Shown here: piece by piece, positions 36,157 through 44,928 of the stretch | How the letters are laid out: each line of letters begins with the position of its first letter | Position numbering within the stretch: position 1 is the first letter of the stretch | NCBI GenBank assembly: GCA_963718195.1 | Contig: CAVQYQ010000003.1 | Location: 124,001-188,000 of the forward strand | DNA length: 64,000 nucleotides | Reading direction: 5' to 3' | Origin: MADRE3 sp963718195 | Lineage (GTDB): Bacteria > Desulfobacterota > Desulfobulbia > Desulfobulbales > Desulfocapsaceae | Translations under genes and position numbers: made by a program | The notes under the pieces: generated by a model | The model's input: the letters and a program-made list of their open reading frames with translations, nothing else | Told to the model about the DNA's origin: nothing | Database searches by the model: none

Positions 36157-37080
36157 ATGGTTACAGGAAAGCAATATCTGAACACAAAAGAAGTAGCCCA
36201 ACTCCTGCAGGTAAACGAGAAAGTCGTCTACAGCCTGGTAAGCGATAAGGGACTCCCGGCCACAAAGGTGACAGGAAAGTGGCTGTTTCCCCGCACTCTC
36301 GTTGAGGAATGGCTCGATTTATACATCGTTAACCTGCCGGTATCAAGTACTACCTCGCTTGAGAGCGGACGACTATTTCTGGCCGGAAGTGACGATTTGC
36401 TGATCCAGCGGGCCCTGTCTCTTTACAATAGCCAGAGCTCTGAATCAATAGCATTTTTTGCCAATATTGGCAGTATGGGCGGGTTGAAAGCATTACGACA
36501 GGGGACTTGCCATATCGCTGCCTGTCACCTGCTGCAGGATGACAACAGCGAGTATAATTTCCAATTTGCCGATAATGAGCTGGAGCGTTCCCCCGTTTTT
36601 GTCAATTTCAGTAAACGGCAGCAGGGATTAATCGTGGCAAAGGGCAATCCAAAAGCAATCTGCTCGATTACTGATCTTGCCAGGGCAGATGTGAAAATCG
36701 TTAACAGGCCATTGAATACTGGAACCAGGCTTCTGCTGGATTACGAAATCAGCCGCTCGGAAATCAGTGCGGCAACTATCTCGGGTTACCGTGATGAAGT
36801 GGCACGGCATATTGATGCCGGGTTTGCGGTGCTCAATAACCATGCGGATGCTGCACCGGCGATCAGTCCAGTGGCCGAGCTGCTTGGCCTTGATTTTTTG
36901 CCGCTTCGCTGGGAACGTTTTGATTTACTGATCAACCGGGATCGTTTTTTTGAACCGCCAATACAGCGATTTGTAAACCTGCTTCATGACCCGTCTTTCA
37001 GGGGCGAAGCGGGAAAATTTAAAGGATATGACATGTCTCTGTCTGGGAAAATGATCTATCCTGATAACGCACAATTATAG
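36157..37080 (+). CDS. HTH-PBP transcriptional regulator, probably tungstate/molybdate responsive
   Basis: A 307-residue protein with an excisionase/MerR-like helix-turn-helix at the N-terminus (YLNTKEVAQLLQVNEKVVYSLV, GKWLFPRTLVEEWL; about 7-50) fused to a periplasmic-binding-like domain (PBP_like_2, about 70-300). The HTH plus PBP_like layout is common beside tungstate and molybdate transport genes in sulfate reducers. It lies 11 bases upstream of tupA in the same direction, so it probably senses the oxyanion and controls the tup genes. GGAGGG precedes the ATG. Confidence 0.82.
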   Translation: MVTGKQYLNTKEVAQLLQVNEKVVYSLVSDKGLPATKVTGKWLFPRTLVEEWLDLYIVNLPVSSTTSLESGRLFLAGSDDLLIQRALSLYNSQSSESIAFFANIGSMGGLKALRQGTCHIAACHLLQDDNSEYNFQFADNELERSPVFVNFSKRQQGLIVAKGNPKAICSITDLARADVKIVNRPLNTGTRLLLDYEISRSEISAATISGYRDEVARHIDAGFAVLNNHADAAPAISPVAELLGLDFLPLRWERFDLLINRDRFFEPPIQRFVNLLHDPSFRGEAGKFKGYDMSLSGKMIYPDNAQL

Positions 37081-37091
37081 GAGATTTGAAG

Positions 37092-37988
37092 ATGAGAAGA
37101 TTGACTGTTCTGTCGATGGCTTTGCTGCTGACAATTCTTGCAGGGGAAACACTGCATGGGGCGGATAAGGTGCTGTCAATTTCGACGACCACGTCAACCC
37201 AGGCCTCCGGCTTACTTGATATCCTGTTGCCCGAGTTCAAAAAGGATACAGGAATCGAGGTCAAGGTAATAGCCAAGGGGACCGGTGCTGCCATCAGAGA
37301 TGGCATGGACGGCAATGTCGATCTGATTTTTGTCCACGCCAAGGCGCGGGAAGAGAAGTTTGTTGCCGACGGATACGGTACCAAGCGCTATGCCGTGATG
37401 CACAATGATTTTGTGATCATTGGTGCAGAGGACGACCCTGCAGGGGTCGGAAAAACGTCAAATGTCAACGACGGACTCAAAGCCATAGCCGAAAAGCAAG
37501 CAGAATTTATTTCCCGCGGTGATGATTCAGGCACCCATACCAAGGAGCAAACACTGTGGAAAGCGTCTGGGGTACCCGTGAAGGAGCAGAAGAAGACTAT
37601 CGTCAAGAAGGGTGAAAACGTTGAAGTAACCTTTGCCGAGCCGGCGGGAGCAGCTGCGTGGTATCGCTCAATAGGCCAGGGAATGGGGAAAACATTAACC
37701 TATGCCGACGAAAAGAAAGCCTACACCATGACTGATCGTGGTACCTATATCAAATATAAATTTGGCAAAACGCCCCCGCTTGATCTGACCATACTCAGCG
37801 AAGGTTCACAGGAACTTGCCAACCCGTATGGTGTTATCCCGGTTAATCCGGAAAAATTTCCAGAGGTCAAACATGATCTCGCCAAGCAGTTTGCTGAATG
37901 GCTTGTCTCACAAAGAGGTCAAAAACTCATTGGCGATTATCGACTGATCGGCAAGCAGTTGTTTTATCCCGATGCAATTCCTCAGTAA
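37092..37988 (+). CDS. tupA: Tungstate ABC transporter substrate-binding protein
   Basis: A 298-residue periplasmic protein with a signal peptide (MRRLTVLSMALLLTILAG…HGADK). The anion-binding signature of TupA, SISTTTSTQASGLLDILLPEFKK, is intact, and RGDDSGTHTKE is the second binding segment. TupA selects tungstate over molybdate with very high affinity, which matters for tungsten formate dehydrogenases in anaerobes. The ATG at 37092 has a TAGGAG site 8 bases before it; a TTG at 37086 would be too close. A hairpin separates it from tupB. Confidence 0.93.
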   Translation: MRRLTVLSMALLLTILAGETLHGADKVLSISTTTSTQASGLLDILLPEFKKDTGIEVKVIAKGTGAAIRDGMDGNVDLIFVHAKAREEKFVADGYGTKRYAVMHNDFVIIGAEDDPAGVGKTSNVNDGLKAIAEKQAEFISRGDDSGTHTKEQTLWKASGVPVKEQKKTIVKKGENVEVTFAEPAGAAAWYRSIGQGMGKTLTYADEKKAYTMTDRGTYIKYKFGKTPPLDLTILSEGSQELANPYGVIPVNPEKFPEVKHDLAKQFAEWLVSQRGQKLIGDYRLIGKQLFYPDAIPQ

Positions 37989-38015
37989 ATAGGATAGAAC
38001 CATTTTATTCATGAG

Positions 38016-38051
38016 AGCTATCGGGTCGTGTGTCGTCACAACCCGATAGCT
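38016..38051 (+). terminator. Hairpin between tupA and tupB
   Basis: An 11-bp perfect stem, AGCTATCGGGT (38016-38026) and ACCCGATAGCT (38041-38051), is followed by GTTTT. It lies 27 bases after the tupA stop and 26 bases before tupB. Such intercistronic stems usually reduce transcription of the membrane components relative to the binding protein. Confidence 0.7.
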
Positions 38052-38076
38052 GTTTTAACCCATTTGTGGTTGGACC

Positions 38077-38775
38077 ATGCTTTTAGACAGTCTGAAATCA
38101 GCTCTTCTTCTTCTCTTATCATTTGACCATGAGCTATTTGAGATTGTCGGCGTCTCTTTGAATGTCAGTTTTTTTTCTACCCTGGCAGCCGCTATGGTTG
38201 GCCTGCCGCTCGGATTTATCGTCGCCATCAACAGTTTCCCGGGCAAACGGTTTACCCTGACCTGTTTCAATACCCTGCTCGCCCTCCCGACAGTTGTCAT
38301 AGGCCTGGTGGTTTACTCGATGATTTCACGCCGGGGAGTCCTGGGGCCGCTTGAACTTCTGTACACCCAGAAGGCGATTATTATCGGCCAAGTCATTCTT
38401 ATCATTCCCCTGATCACGACCCTTACCATTGCAGCGATCAGCAAGATTGACAAACGGTATCGAAATACTGCCCTGACACTCGGGGCAAACCAGCGCCAGA
38501 TGGCCTGGGTTATTTTTAGCGAAGCCCGTTTCGGCATCTTCGCAGCTATTATCGCCGCTTTTGGCCGTGTTATAGCCGAGGTTGGCATATCCATGATGCT
38601 CGGCGGTAACGCCAAAGGGTTTACCCGAACCATGACAACGGCTATGGCCCTTGAATATGACAAGGGCGAATTTATCCTGGCGGTGGCGCTTGGTATTATT
38701 TTGATGGGCTGTGCATTTGCTATCAATATGGTTTTTCACTTTCTTCAGGGACGGATAAAGTCAGATGCTGTATGA
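38077..38775 (+). CDS. tupB: Tungstate ABC transporter permease
   Basis: A 232-residue inner-membrane permease with five to six helices. The EAA coupling loop is RNTALTLGANQRQMAWVIFSEARFGIFAAIIAAFGR, followed by EVGISMMLGGNAKGFTRTMTTAMALEYDKGEF, which is characteristic of the TupB/WtpB group. It forms a homodimer with two TupC subunits. Its stop overlaps the tupC start by 11 bases. Confidence 0.93.
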   Translation: MLLDSLKSALLLLLSFDHELFEIVGVSLNVSFFSTLAAAMVGLPLGFIVAINSFPGKRFTLTCFNTLLALPTVVIGLVVYSMISRRGVLGPLELLYTQKAIIIGQVILIIPLITTLTIAAISKIDKRYRNTALTLGANQRQMAWVIFSEARFGIFAAIIAAFGRVIAEVGISMMLGGNAKGFTRTMTTAMALEYDKGEFILAVALGIILMGCAFAINMVFHFLQGRIKSDAV

Positions 38776-39790
38776 GCTGCATGATCTGAAAAAACAATTC
38801 GGTGAGAGGACGGTTCTTGATATTGATTCCCTGTCTTTTGCGGGTAGAAAGATATACGCCTTAATCGGTCCGAATGGTGCCGGAAAAACAACATTGCTCA
38901 ATCATCTTGCTTTCCTTGACCAGCCGACTTCCGGCATCCTCAAATTCAGCAACCGGGTTGTAACCTCTGATCAAAGAAGACTGTTACAGCTGCGCCGTCG
39001 GGCTGTTCTGGTCGATCAGACTCCAATCCTGTTTTCCGGAAGTGTCTGGAAAAATGTTGAATTTGGCCTCAAGGTAAGAGGTGTTGCCAAGAAGGAGCGG
39101 GCGATAAAAATAGCGACGGCTCTTGAACGCGTGGGATTGTCACGTTTCGCCGAGACCGATGTCCATGGGCTGTCCGGTGGGGAAGTCAAGCGGGTTGCGC
39201 TGGCGAGAGCCTTGGTGGTGGAACCCGAGGTTCTGCTTTGCGATGAGCCAACAGCTAATGTCGACCAGGAGAACCAGGAGGTGATTCTGAAGATCCTGGA
39301 ACATGCCAACAGTATACAAAATAGATCTGTCATTTTTTCCACCCACTACCTGTCGCAGAGCAGGCGGCTCGCCCATCACACGATCCTGCTGCGAAACGGT
39401 ACGGTTTCATATGAAAATAACGAGAATAGTGTCGATGTCATGGTCAGGGAGGAACGGGTGGGGTGGAAACGTCTCTATCTGTGCGCCAGTGAGGACCTGC
39501 TGCTTGGAGAAGTTCAGTCATCACGCTTGACTGAAGGTAAAACCCGGATTCATCTTAACCCGTCCAAGCTCCTTCTCCATGTCCCGGCCTCTCCTGCGGC
39601 GGAAGAAATGCCATATCAGATAGGAAATGTCAGAAAAATTGAAATCGAAAACAATCGTGTCCGGCTGACCATTATATTGGGTATCGAGCTGACGGTATCG
39701 ATGAGCATCTCCCGTTATCGTCAGAATCCTCCCCTGGTTGGTCAGAGCGTCGGCCTTGAAATACCTGAAAAAGCCATTGTCATTCAATAG
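38765..39790 (+). CDS. tupC: Tungstate ABC transporter ATP-binding protein
   Basis: A 341-residue ABC ATPase. Walker A is GPNGAGKTTLLNHL, the signature is HGLSGGEVKRVALARAL, Walker B is VLLCDEPTANVD and the switch histidine is FSTHYL. After about residue 225 a C-terminal TOBE-like domain (VQSSRLTEGKTRIHLNPSKLLL…) follows, which in molybdate transporters binds the anion for regulation. Translation is coupled to tupB by overlap. Confidence 0.93.
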   Translation: MLYELHDLKKQFGERTVLDIDSLSFAGRKIYALIGPNGAGKTTLLNHLAFLDQPTSGILKFSNRVVTSDQRRLLQLRRRAVLVDQTPILFSGSVWKNVEFGLKVRGVAKKERAIKIATALERVGLSRFAETDVHGLSGGEVKRVALARALVVEPEVLLCDEPTANVDQENQEVILKILEHANSIQNRSVIFSTHYLSQSRRLAHHTILLRNGTVSYENNENSVDVMVREERVGWKRLYLCASEDLLLGEVQSSRLTEGKTRIHLNPSKLLLHVPASPAAEEMPYQIGNVRKIEIENNRVRLTIILGIELTVSMSISRYRQNPPLVGQSVGLEIPEKAIVIQ

Positions 39791-39948
39791 TTTTTAAAAC
39801 TGGCTCCTCTAAAATTTGCAAAAATGGAATAGTTCTTACCTTTCATGCCGGACTTCTGGTGAGCCGTGACCTGAAACGATGCTTATTGTTATCAGCAGCG
39901 GAAATGAGCGTTTTTCCATGCACCTTTCTTCAGATCGGAGGAAGCCCA

Positions 39949-40371
39949 ATGAGTCTCAAAAAAATAGTTGCAGCGATAGACGGTTCTGAACACTCATATC
40001 TCATTGTCGACAAGGCCATTGAGTACGCAAACTTATTCGATGTGACCATCATCCTCGTTTATTGTCACAGAAAGTTTCCAAGTACAATGGGGCAGCCCTT
40101 CCGAGACGAAGAGATATCTGCCATCATGAATGAATCGGAGAAATTGATTATGCCCTTTATTCAGCATATCAGGGCGGCAGGTATCGCGGTCGAGGAACGG
40201 GTAATGGAGGAGCCTGCGGGTCCGGTGATTACTGATATTGCCAGAATTGAGCAGTGCGATCTGATCATCATGGGGTCCAGGGGGCTGACGAACCTGGCAA
40301 GTCTTATTGTCGGCAGCGTAACCAACAGGGTACTGCAAACTGCGCCGTGTTCGGTACTCGTGGTACGATAG
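39949..40371 (+). CDS. Universal stress protein (UspA family)
   Basis: A 140-residue single Usp domain. It starts MSLKKIVAAIDGSEHSYLIVDKAIE and ends with the ATP-binding motif GSRGLTNLASLIVGSVTNRVLQTAPCSVLVV (G-2x-G-9x-GS). ATP-binding Usp proteins act as small stress or metabolic sensors. The start at 39949 follows GGAGGAAG; an earlier in-frame codon at 39859 would add 30 unrelated residues. It is a single gene with no clear operon partner. Confidence 0.92.
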   Translation: MSLKKIVAAIDGSEHSYLIVDKAIEYANLFDVTIILVYCHRKFPSTMGQPFRDEEISAIMNESEKLIMPFIQHIRAAGIAVEERVMEEPAGPVITDIARIEQCDLIIMGSRGLTNLASLIVGSVTNRVLQTAPCSVLVVR

Positions 40372-40447
40372 TGACGGTGAGTTTGTCCTCTTGTGGAGAT
40401 AAGATGTATGGAAGTGATTGCAGGGTGTTTTAGGCCTGAGGTTCTCT

Positions 40448-40467
40448 ACCTCTCCCATGGGGGAGGT
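40448..40467. repeat. 20-bp near-perfect palindrome upstream of dgkA
   Basis: ACCTCTCCCATGGGGGAGGT, with a CCCATGGG core and one mismatched pair, lies in the 270-base gap between the stress protein and dgkA. A further small hairpin (GCCC/GGGC) follows a few bases downstream. It may be a regulator site or the end of the upstream transcript; there is no T run. Confidence 0.4.
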
Positions 40468-40641
40468 CCGCTGCCCTTATTGGGCGATAGAGGCCACAAC
40501 CGTATGGTCAGGGTTTTGCAGCTCAGTGTTTTTTCATATTTTGTTGTTTAATATCGAAATTTATGGAAATGGTGCTTGTGAACAAGGTAAATGTCTGTCT
40601 AGCCGGCCATACATAAGACTGTTATGGGTTAAATAATAAAC

Positions 40642-41037
40642 ATGAAACCTACCCCAAAGAAAGGGATCGCGAGGATTTGGGCAGCCTTTTGTTATTCCCT
40701 GAATGGTTTGCGAGTTGCCGTAAAAACTGAGGCCGCGTTTCGCCAGGAACTCATTTTATTTGCTATCCTACTGGTGACTCTATTCTTTCTGCCTGTATCG
40801 ATTACTATTAAATGTTTACTATTGTTCGCCAACACAATAGTCCTCATTGTTGAACTCGTGAATTCGGCCATCGAGTCAATCGTCGATCTGTCATCGCCTG
40901 AATATCATCACCTAGCAAAACGAGCTAAGGATCTGGGCAGTGCGGCTGTTTTTGTCAGTCTTTGTCTGGCAGGTTTCTTCTGGCTTATAACGGTTTTCAT
41001 CATTCTTCAAGATACCAGTGTTCAAGTTACCATCTAA
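40642..41037 (+). CDS. dgkA: Diacylglycerol kinase DgkA
   Basis: A 131-residue inner-membrane trimeric kinase that phosphorylates diacylglycerol to phosphatidate for lipid recycling. The amphipathic start is followed by KTEAAFRQEL, and the active-site region is ELVNSAIESIVDL…KRAKDLGSAAVFVSL, all diagnostic. Three membrane helices fit. The ATG at 40642 starts 9 bases after a run of AT-rich sequence with no strong ribosome-binding site. Confidence 0.95.
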   Translation: MKPTPKKGIARIWAAFCYSLNGLRVAVKTEAAFRQELILFAILLVTLFFLPVSITIKCLLLFANTIVLIVELVNSAIESIVDLSSPEYHHLAKRAKDLGSAAVFVSLCLAGFFWLITVFIILQDTSVQVTI

Positions 41038-41138
41038 AAAAGTCAAATATCAGCTACGCTATGGTTTAGAACGGCCAGCATTTGTGAGGGCAACTGAACG
41101 TTTATGGGTTGCAGCCCGATATTTTAATAAAAGACCTT

Positions 41139-41792
41139 ATGGAATCAAGATTTCCTTTCTTTAGCCGTCAGCACCGGGCGCTCTATTGCTTTGCCGATTC
41201 ACTGCCGCTCTGCCAATCTCTTCTGGATAGCGGTGCACGGATCATTCAGCTGAGGGCAAAACAGCTAGACGACAGAGCTTTTCTCGAGCTGGCAGAAGCG
41301 ATGCAGGCACTGGTTCGGTCATGTTCTGAACCGGCGGTCCTCATTGTGAATGACAGGGCGGAGATTGCTGTTGAAATTGGAGCTGATGGGGTTCATCTCG
41401 GGCAGAATGATTCAGATTACCGGAAGGTCATTTCGGCGGTGTCTCCAGGTATGATCGTTGGAGTGTCGGTGCATAATACAGTCCAGGCGCTCGAGGCACA
41501 GAAGGCGGGTGCAACGTATGTGGGAGCAGGTGCAGTTTTTCCGACGGTTACCAAATCCGATGCCCAGCTGATCGGGCTGGATGGGTTGGCCCGCATTGTT
41601 AAAGCAACCAGGATCCCTGTCGTGGCCATTGGCGGTATCGGCTATGACAATGTCGATCAGGTCATCAAGGCAGGCGCGCACTATTGTGCCGTAATCTCAG
41701 ATATTAATGAATCAGCCAACCGGGCCGTTCGTCTAGCTGATTTGAACCGCAGAATCAATGAGACCAGTGGCGGAAAGCAGAAGAAATCGTAA
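41139..41792 (+). CDS. thiE: Thiamine-phosphate synthase
   Basis: A TIM-barrel enzyme joining the thiamine pyrimidine and thiazole phosphates. Family blocks are present: GARIIQLRAKQLDDRAFLELA, LIVNDRAEIAVEIGADGVHLGQND and YVGAGAVFPTVTKSDAQLIGLDGL, and VVAIGGIGYDNV provides the phosphate-binding loop. The ATG at 41139 gives 217 residues; a TTG at 41109 in frame is an alternative. No other thiamine gene is nearby and I see no TPP riboswitch in the 100-base gap upstream. Confidence 0.93.
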   Translation: MESRFPFFSRQHRALYCFADSLPLCQSLLDSGARIIQLRAKQLDDRAFLELAEAMQALVRSCSEPAVLIVNDRAEIAVEIGADGVHLGQNDSDYRKVISAVSPGMIVGVSVHNTVQALEAQKAGATYVGAGAVFPTVTKSDAQLIGLDGLARIVKATRIPVVAIGGIGYDNVDQVIKAGAHYCAVISDINESANRAVRLADLNRRINETSGGKQKKS

Positions 41793-41820
41793 ACAAGCGA
41801 CCGTCTGGTTGAATTAGGAG

Positions 41821-43044
41821 ATGCAAAAGAGTGTCCTTATGATTACGCAGGGTCAAGAATATCTGAAAAAAATGGGACCGGCCTGGATTATCAGTGCGGT
41901 GGCCTGTGGACCAGCGACGCTGGCAAGTGTCTCCACCGCAGGGGCGCGCTATGCATACGGCCTCTTGTGGGTAGTGGTGCTCAGTGCCCTGTTCGGCACT
42001 ACCGTGCAATATCTGGCTGCAAAAATTGGAGTTGTCAGTGGAAAAGGTATTATCCGTGCTACCGAAGAACATCTGGGCAAGACATGGGCCTGGATCCTGA
42101 CCATCGACGCTTTAATAGCAACATGGCTGGCGGCCATGGTGCTGATGAATGCATTATCAGGTATTACCTCAGTTCTGACCGGGATCCAGACACCGTATTG
42201 GGGGGTATTCTTTGGTCTGGTGATTGGCGGACTGCTGGTGGGCGGTGGCTACAGGTGGTTTGAATCATTATGTAAACTGCTGGTCGTCTGTGTCGTCTGC
42301 TGTTTTGTCATGGTGTTGTTCATGTCCAGCCTAAACGCTCAAGAGATTCTTTCTGGGCTTATCCCCCAGTTTCCCGGAGGTATGGGATCAGCCCTGCTCT
42401 CCGCAGCGATTATGGGTGGTGCGGTTCACATAACCATTATTGGTATGCATACCTACAACGTTAACGCCCGTCACTGGAACACCAATGATCTTGGTCTTGC
42501 CAGATTTGATACGGTGTTGTCAATGGGGTTTGCTTTCGGGCTGTATAGTGTTGCCATCTTCCTCGTTTCAGCAGCTGTCCTGCATCCCAATCAGGTGAGT
42601 GTCACCAAAGCGACTGATGCTGCCATGGCGCTGGCGCCACTTCTGGGCACCAGTGCCATGATGGTTTTTTTGATCGGCCTGTTTACTGCTGCATTCTCGA
42701 CAATCGCCCCCACGTTCCTTGCCGGTGCCTTCTTTCTGGCGGACAAGATGCACTGGCCGCTCAGTGTCAAGGACAGACGTTTCAGTGGGGTGATTCTTTT
42801 TGGATGCGTTCTGAGCATGCTTGGCCCATTTATCAAGACGAGCTTTTATCTGTTACTGCCGTTAATGCTTGCTCTGGGTTTAACAGGGACCCCGCTCGTT
42901 ATCGCGATTATCCTCTATCTTCTGAATAAGACAGACCTGAAAAACCGCGCACCCAACAATTTTTTCTTAAACGCCATGGGCGTGCTGACTCTTCTGGTAA
43001 CAACATTTCTGGCCCTTCGTTTCGTGATCACAAAAATATCATGA
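41821..43044 (+). CDS. Nramp-like metal transporter, divergent
   Basis: A 407-residue protein with about 11 membrane helices related to the Nramp/MntH family. The first helix reads GPAWIISAVACGPATLASVSTAGARYAYG, so the metal-binding DPGN of true Nramp proteins is replaced by CGPAT. The sixth-helix region reads ITIIGMHTYNVNARHW instead of the usual MPHNLYLHS. Losing the helix-1 Asp should change ion selectivity, as in the Mg/Al-type Nramp-related transporters. The substrate is therefore uncertain. It lies 28 bases after thiE, in the same direction. Confidence 0.78.
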   Translation: MQKSVLMITQGQEYLKKMGPAWIISAVACGPATLASVSTAGARYAYGLLWVVVLSALFGTTVQYLAAKIGVVSGKGIIRATEEHLGKTWAWILTIDALIATWLAAMVLMNALSGITSVLTGIQTPYWGVFFGLVIGGLLVGGGYRWFESLCKLLVVCVVCCFVMVLFMSSLNAQEILSGLIPQFPGGMGSALLSAAIMGGAVHITIIGMHTYNVNARHWNTNDLGLARFDTVLSMGFAFGLYSVAIFLVSAAVLHPNQVSVTKATDAAMALAPLLGTSAMMVFLIGLFTAAFSTIAPTFLAGAFFLADKMHWPLSVKDRRFSGVILFGCVLSMLGPFIKTSFYLLLPLMLALGLTGTPLVIAIILYLLNKTDLKNRAPNNFFLNAMGVLTLLVTTFLALRFVITKIS

Positions 43045-43121
43045 TCTCCTGAGCGTTATCCGGCAAAAGCTCACAGGCGATCGTTCTCAACAATGGTGTC
43101 TTCATCGACCAGGGCCAAACA

Positions 43122-43331
43122 CTATCGTTTGAATGAATCGCGTGACAATGGCGAAGCCGCTTTCTCTCCATCCATTATTCTGCGAAGTTGATTGAGTTCT
43201 GCTTCTGCACGTTTAAGCTCTTGGCGCAGGCGATCTCTGTCACCATGCGATGCTGTTTCAATTCTGTCCTGTAATGTGTGCACTTTTTGCTGTGCTTTAT
43301 ACAGTTCAAGGGCAAGCGCCTTGATGGGCAT
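43122..43331 (-). CDS. Small coiled-coil protein
   Basis: A 69-residue protein that is almost entirely helical with heptad spacing: ALELYKAQQKVHTLQDRIE, RDRLRQELKRAEAELNQLRRIMDGEK. The AGGAGA site upstream of the ATG supports translation. I recall similar short proteins in deltaproteobacteria, but none has a known function. It lies 39 bases downstream of the J-domain gene on the same strand, so it may be a partner. Confidence 0.6.
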   Translation of the reverse strand: MPIKALALELYKAQQKVHTLQDRIETASHGDRDRLRQELKRAEAELNQLRRIMDGEKAASPLSRDSFKR

Positions 43332-43370
43332 GGAAATTCTCCTGTATCTAATGTTAATTGACGAAAGTTT

Positions 43371-44378
43371 TTATTTCCGGGCAAGCAGGGAGGCATAGGC
43401 ACCGCTTAACTCAACAAACAGGTCGTGATCGCCGCCGCTGTCCGGGTGAAGCTCCTTGGCCCGCTGCCTGAACAGCCGGGTTAAATCTTTCTTATTCATT
43501 TTCTGGAGATCCTGCCAGCTTGTTTTAAAGATTTTTGCAGCATCACTGGTACTGACGGCTGGCTTCTTGTCAGGCCACTTGAATGCGCGGTGTCGTCCCA
43601 TAAACTCCCGGACAAAATCATCAAAAAGTGAACGACGACCGTATCCGTGATCAAAAAACATGATGATGAAACGAATTAGGTGGTGGTGGAGTGAATCAGA
43701 CATCTGATCGCCGTACCAGAATGTCTTGTCACTGTTCAACTTGCAGATGTCTTTGGTAAAGTGATCGGCAATATCCAGCTGGTTGAGGGCTTCTGGCATT
43801 GTTGCCGAAATGGATTCGGTGAAATGGCGCTGGAGATCAAAAATGGTGAAAACATAAGTTTTCATCTCATTGGGCTTTAACACCTTCTCGAGATCCGTGA
43901 AGTAGAATTCGCGCTCATCCCGGGATTGCCTGAGCAATGGGCGGTACAGTTTGGGGTTCAGCCGGAAAATCCTTGACTGGTCGACCGCCCCGTAGCGCAA
44001 ATAGTAAAGACGCCTTCGGTCAAAAAGATGAACCTCCGATTCTATTGCCGCTTTATCTTCTCCGGAGAGCGGTCGGATTTTGATCCTGCCGCGATTTCGA
44101 AAAAGAGAGAGGCGATACTGCTCTTCCTCGGGAAGAAAATCCCAGAGGAGCTCTTCCAGCACCCGGGTGGGGTCACTGTCAGTCACTTTTTCAATATGAT
44201 CCTCAAGATCAGGTGAAAAATAGCAGATTTCGTCCGAGAGGTGTTCAAGGTAGCGCGCCGGATCAAGGCCAAGATCAAAAACGGTATGGTAACGATAGCT
44301 GCCGTCTTTTTCATGGTGGTATGACTGGCGTATTTCGTACGTGGTCAGACCATTACGGGTGATTGGTGCAAGGTACAT
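43371..44378 (-). CDS. Protein with C-terminal J domain (DnaJ-like)
   Basis: A 335-residue protein. The last 70 residues form a J domain: DAAKIFKTSWQDLQKMNKKDLTRLFRQRAKELHPDSGGDHDLFVELSGAYASLL, with the HPD motif near residue 308 that stimulates DnaK ATPase. The first 260 residues are an uncharacterised domain rich in aromatic and charged residues (DGSYRYHTVFDLGLDPARYLEHL…). The J domain at the C-terminus rather than the N-terminus suggests a dedicated co-chaperone delivering one client. There is no dnaK nearby. Confidence 0.78.
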   Translation of the reverse strand: MYLAPITRNGLTTYEIRQSYHHEKDGSYRYHTVFDLGLDPARYLEHLSDEICYFSPDLEDHIEKVTDSDPTRVLEELLWDFLPEEEQYRLSLFRNRGRIKIRPLSGEDKAAIESEVHLFDRRRLYYLRYGAVDQSRIFRLNPKLYRPLLRQSRDEREFYFTDLEKVLKPNEMKTYVFTIFDLQRHFTESISATMPEALNQLDIADHFTKDICKLNSDKTFWYGDQMSDSLHHHLIRFIIMFFDHGYGRRSLFDDFVREFMGRHRAFKWPDKKPAVSTSDAAKIFKTSWQDLQKMNKKDLTRLFRQRAKELHPDSGGDHDLFVELSGAYASLLARK

Positions 44379-44541
44379 GTGACAGGGTTTCCGGACCAGG
44401 GTTTCAGGTACAGACAGGAGCTGATAAATATGGTAAAAAACACACCACTATGAAAATCATGTGCTGATAGCATCTACGATAAGTATACTCTACCATTTAT
44501 ACCACCGATAACAGTATAACGCTGCAGAGAAGGTGAAATCG

Positions 44542-44928
44542 ATGTCATTATTAATTCCAGTTTCTGCCGGGGAACTGCTCGACAAATTGACCATCCTGCT
44601 GATCAAGAAGGAACGGGTGACAGACAGGAAAAAACTTGAAAATATCAGCCGCGAGCTCAGTCAATTGGAGACTGTCTGCCGGGAGCAAATAACCCAAAGT
44701 GTCGAACTTGAAACGCTACTTTCCAGGCTTCGGCTGGTGAATGAACAATTATGGGATATTGAAGACGAGATCCGCGCCTGCGAACGGGATGGGCTGTTTG
44801 ACGATACCTTTGTGGCACTTGCCCGATCTGTTTACAAGACAAATGATCGCAGAGCTGCGCTGAAATATCAGATAAATGATGTGCTCGGCTCAGATCTGGT
44901 GGAAGAAAAGTCTTACGAAACATACTAA
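44542..44928 (+). CDS. DUF6165 family protein
   Basis: A 128-residue helical protein matching the DUF6165 pattern: it starts MSLLIPVSAGELLDKLTILLIKKERV, then EQLWDIEDEIRACERDGLFDDTFVALARSVYKTNDRRAALKYQIND. Members are found in polysaccharide and glycosyltransferase loci; function is unknown. The ATG at 44542 has GAAGG about 8 bases upstream (a GTG at 44533 is possible). Its stop overlaps the start of the glycosyltransferase gene (TAATG), so the two are translationally coupled and probably act together. Confidence 0.85.
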   Translation: MSLLIPVSAGELLDKLTILLIKKERVTDRKKLENISRELSQLETVCREQITQSVELETLLSRLRLVNEQLWDIEDEIRACERDGLFDDTFVALARSVYKTNDRRAALKYQINDVLGSDLVEEKSYETY

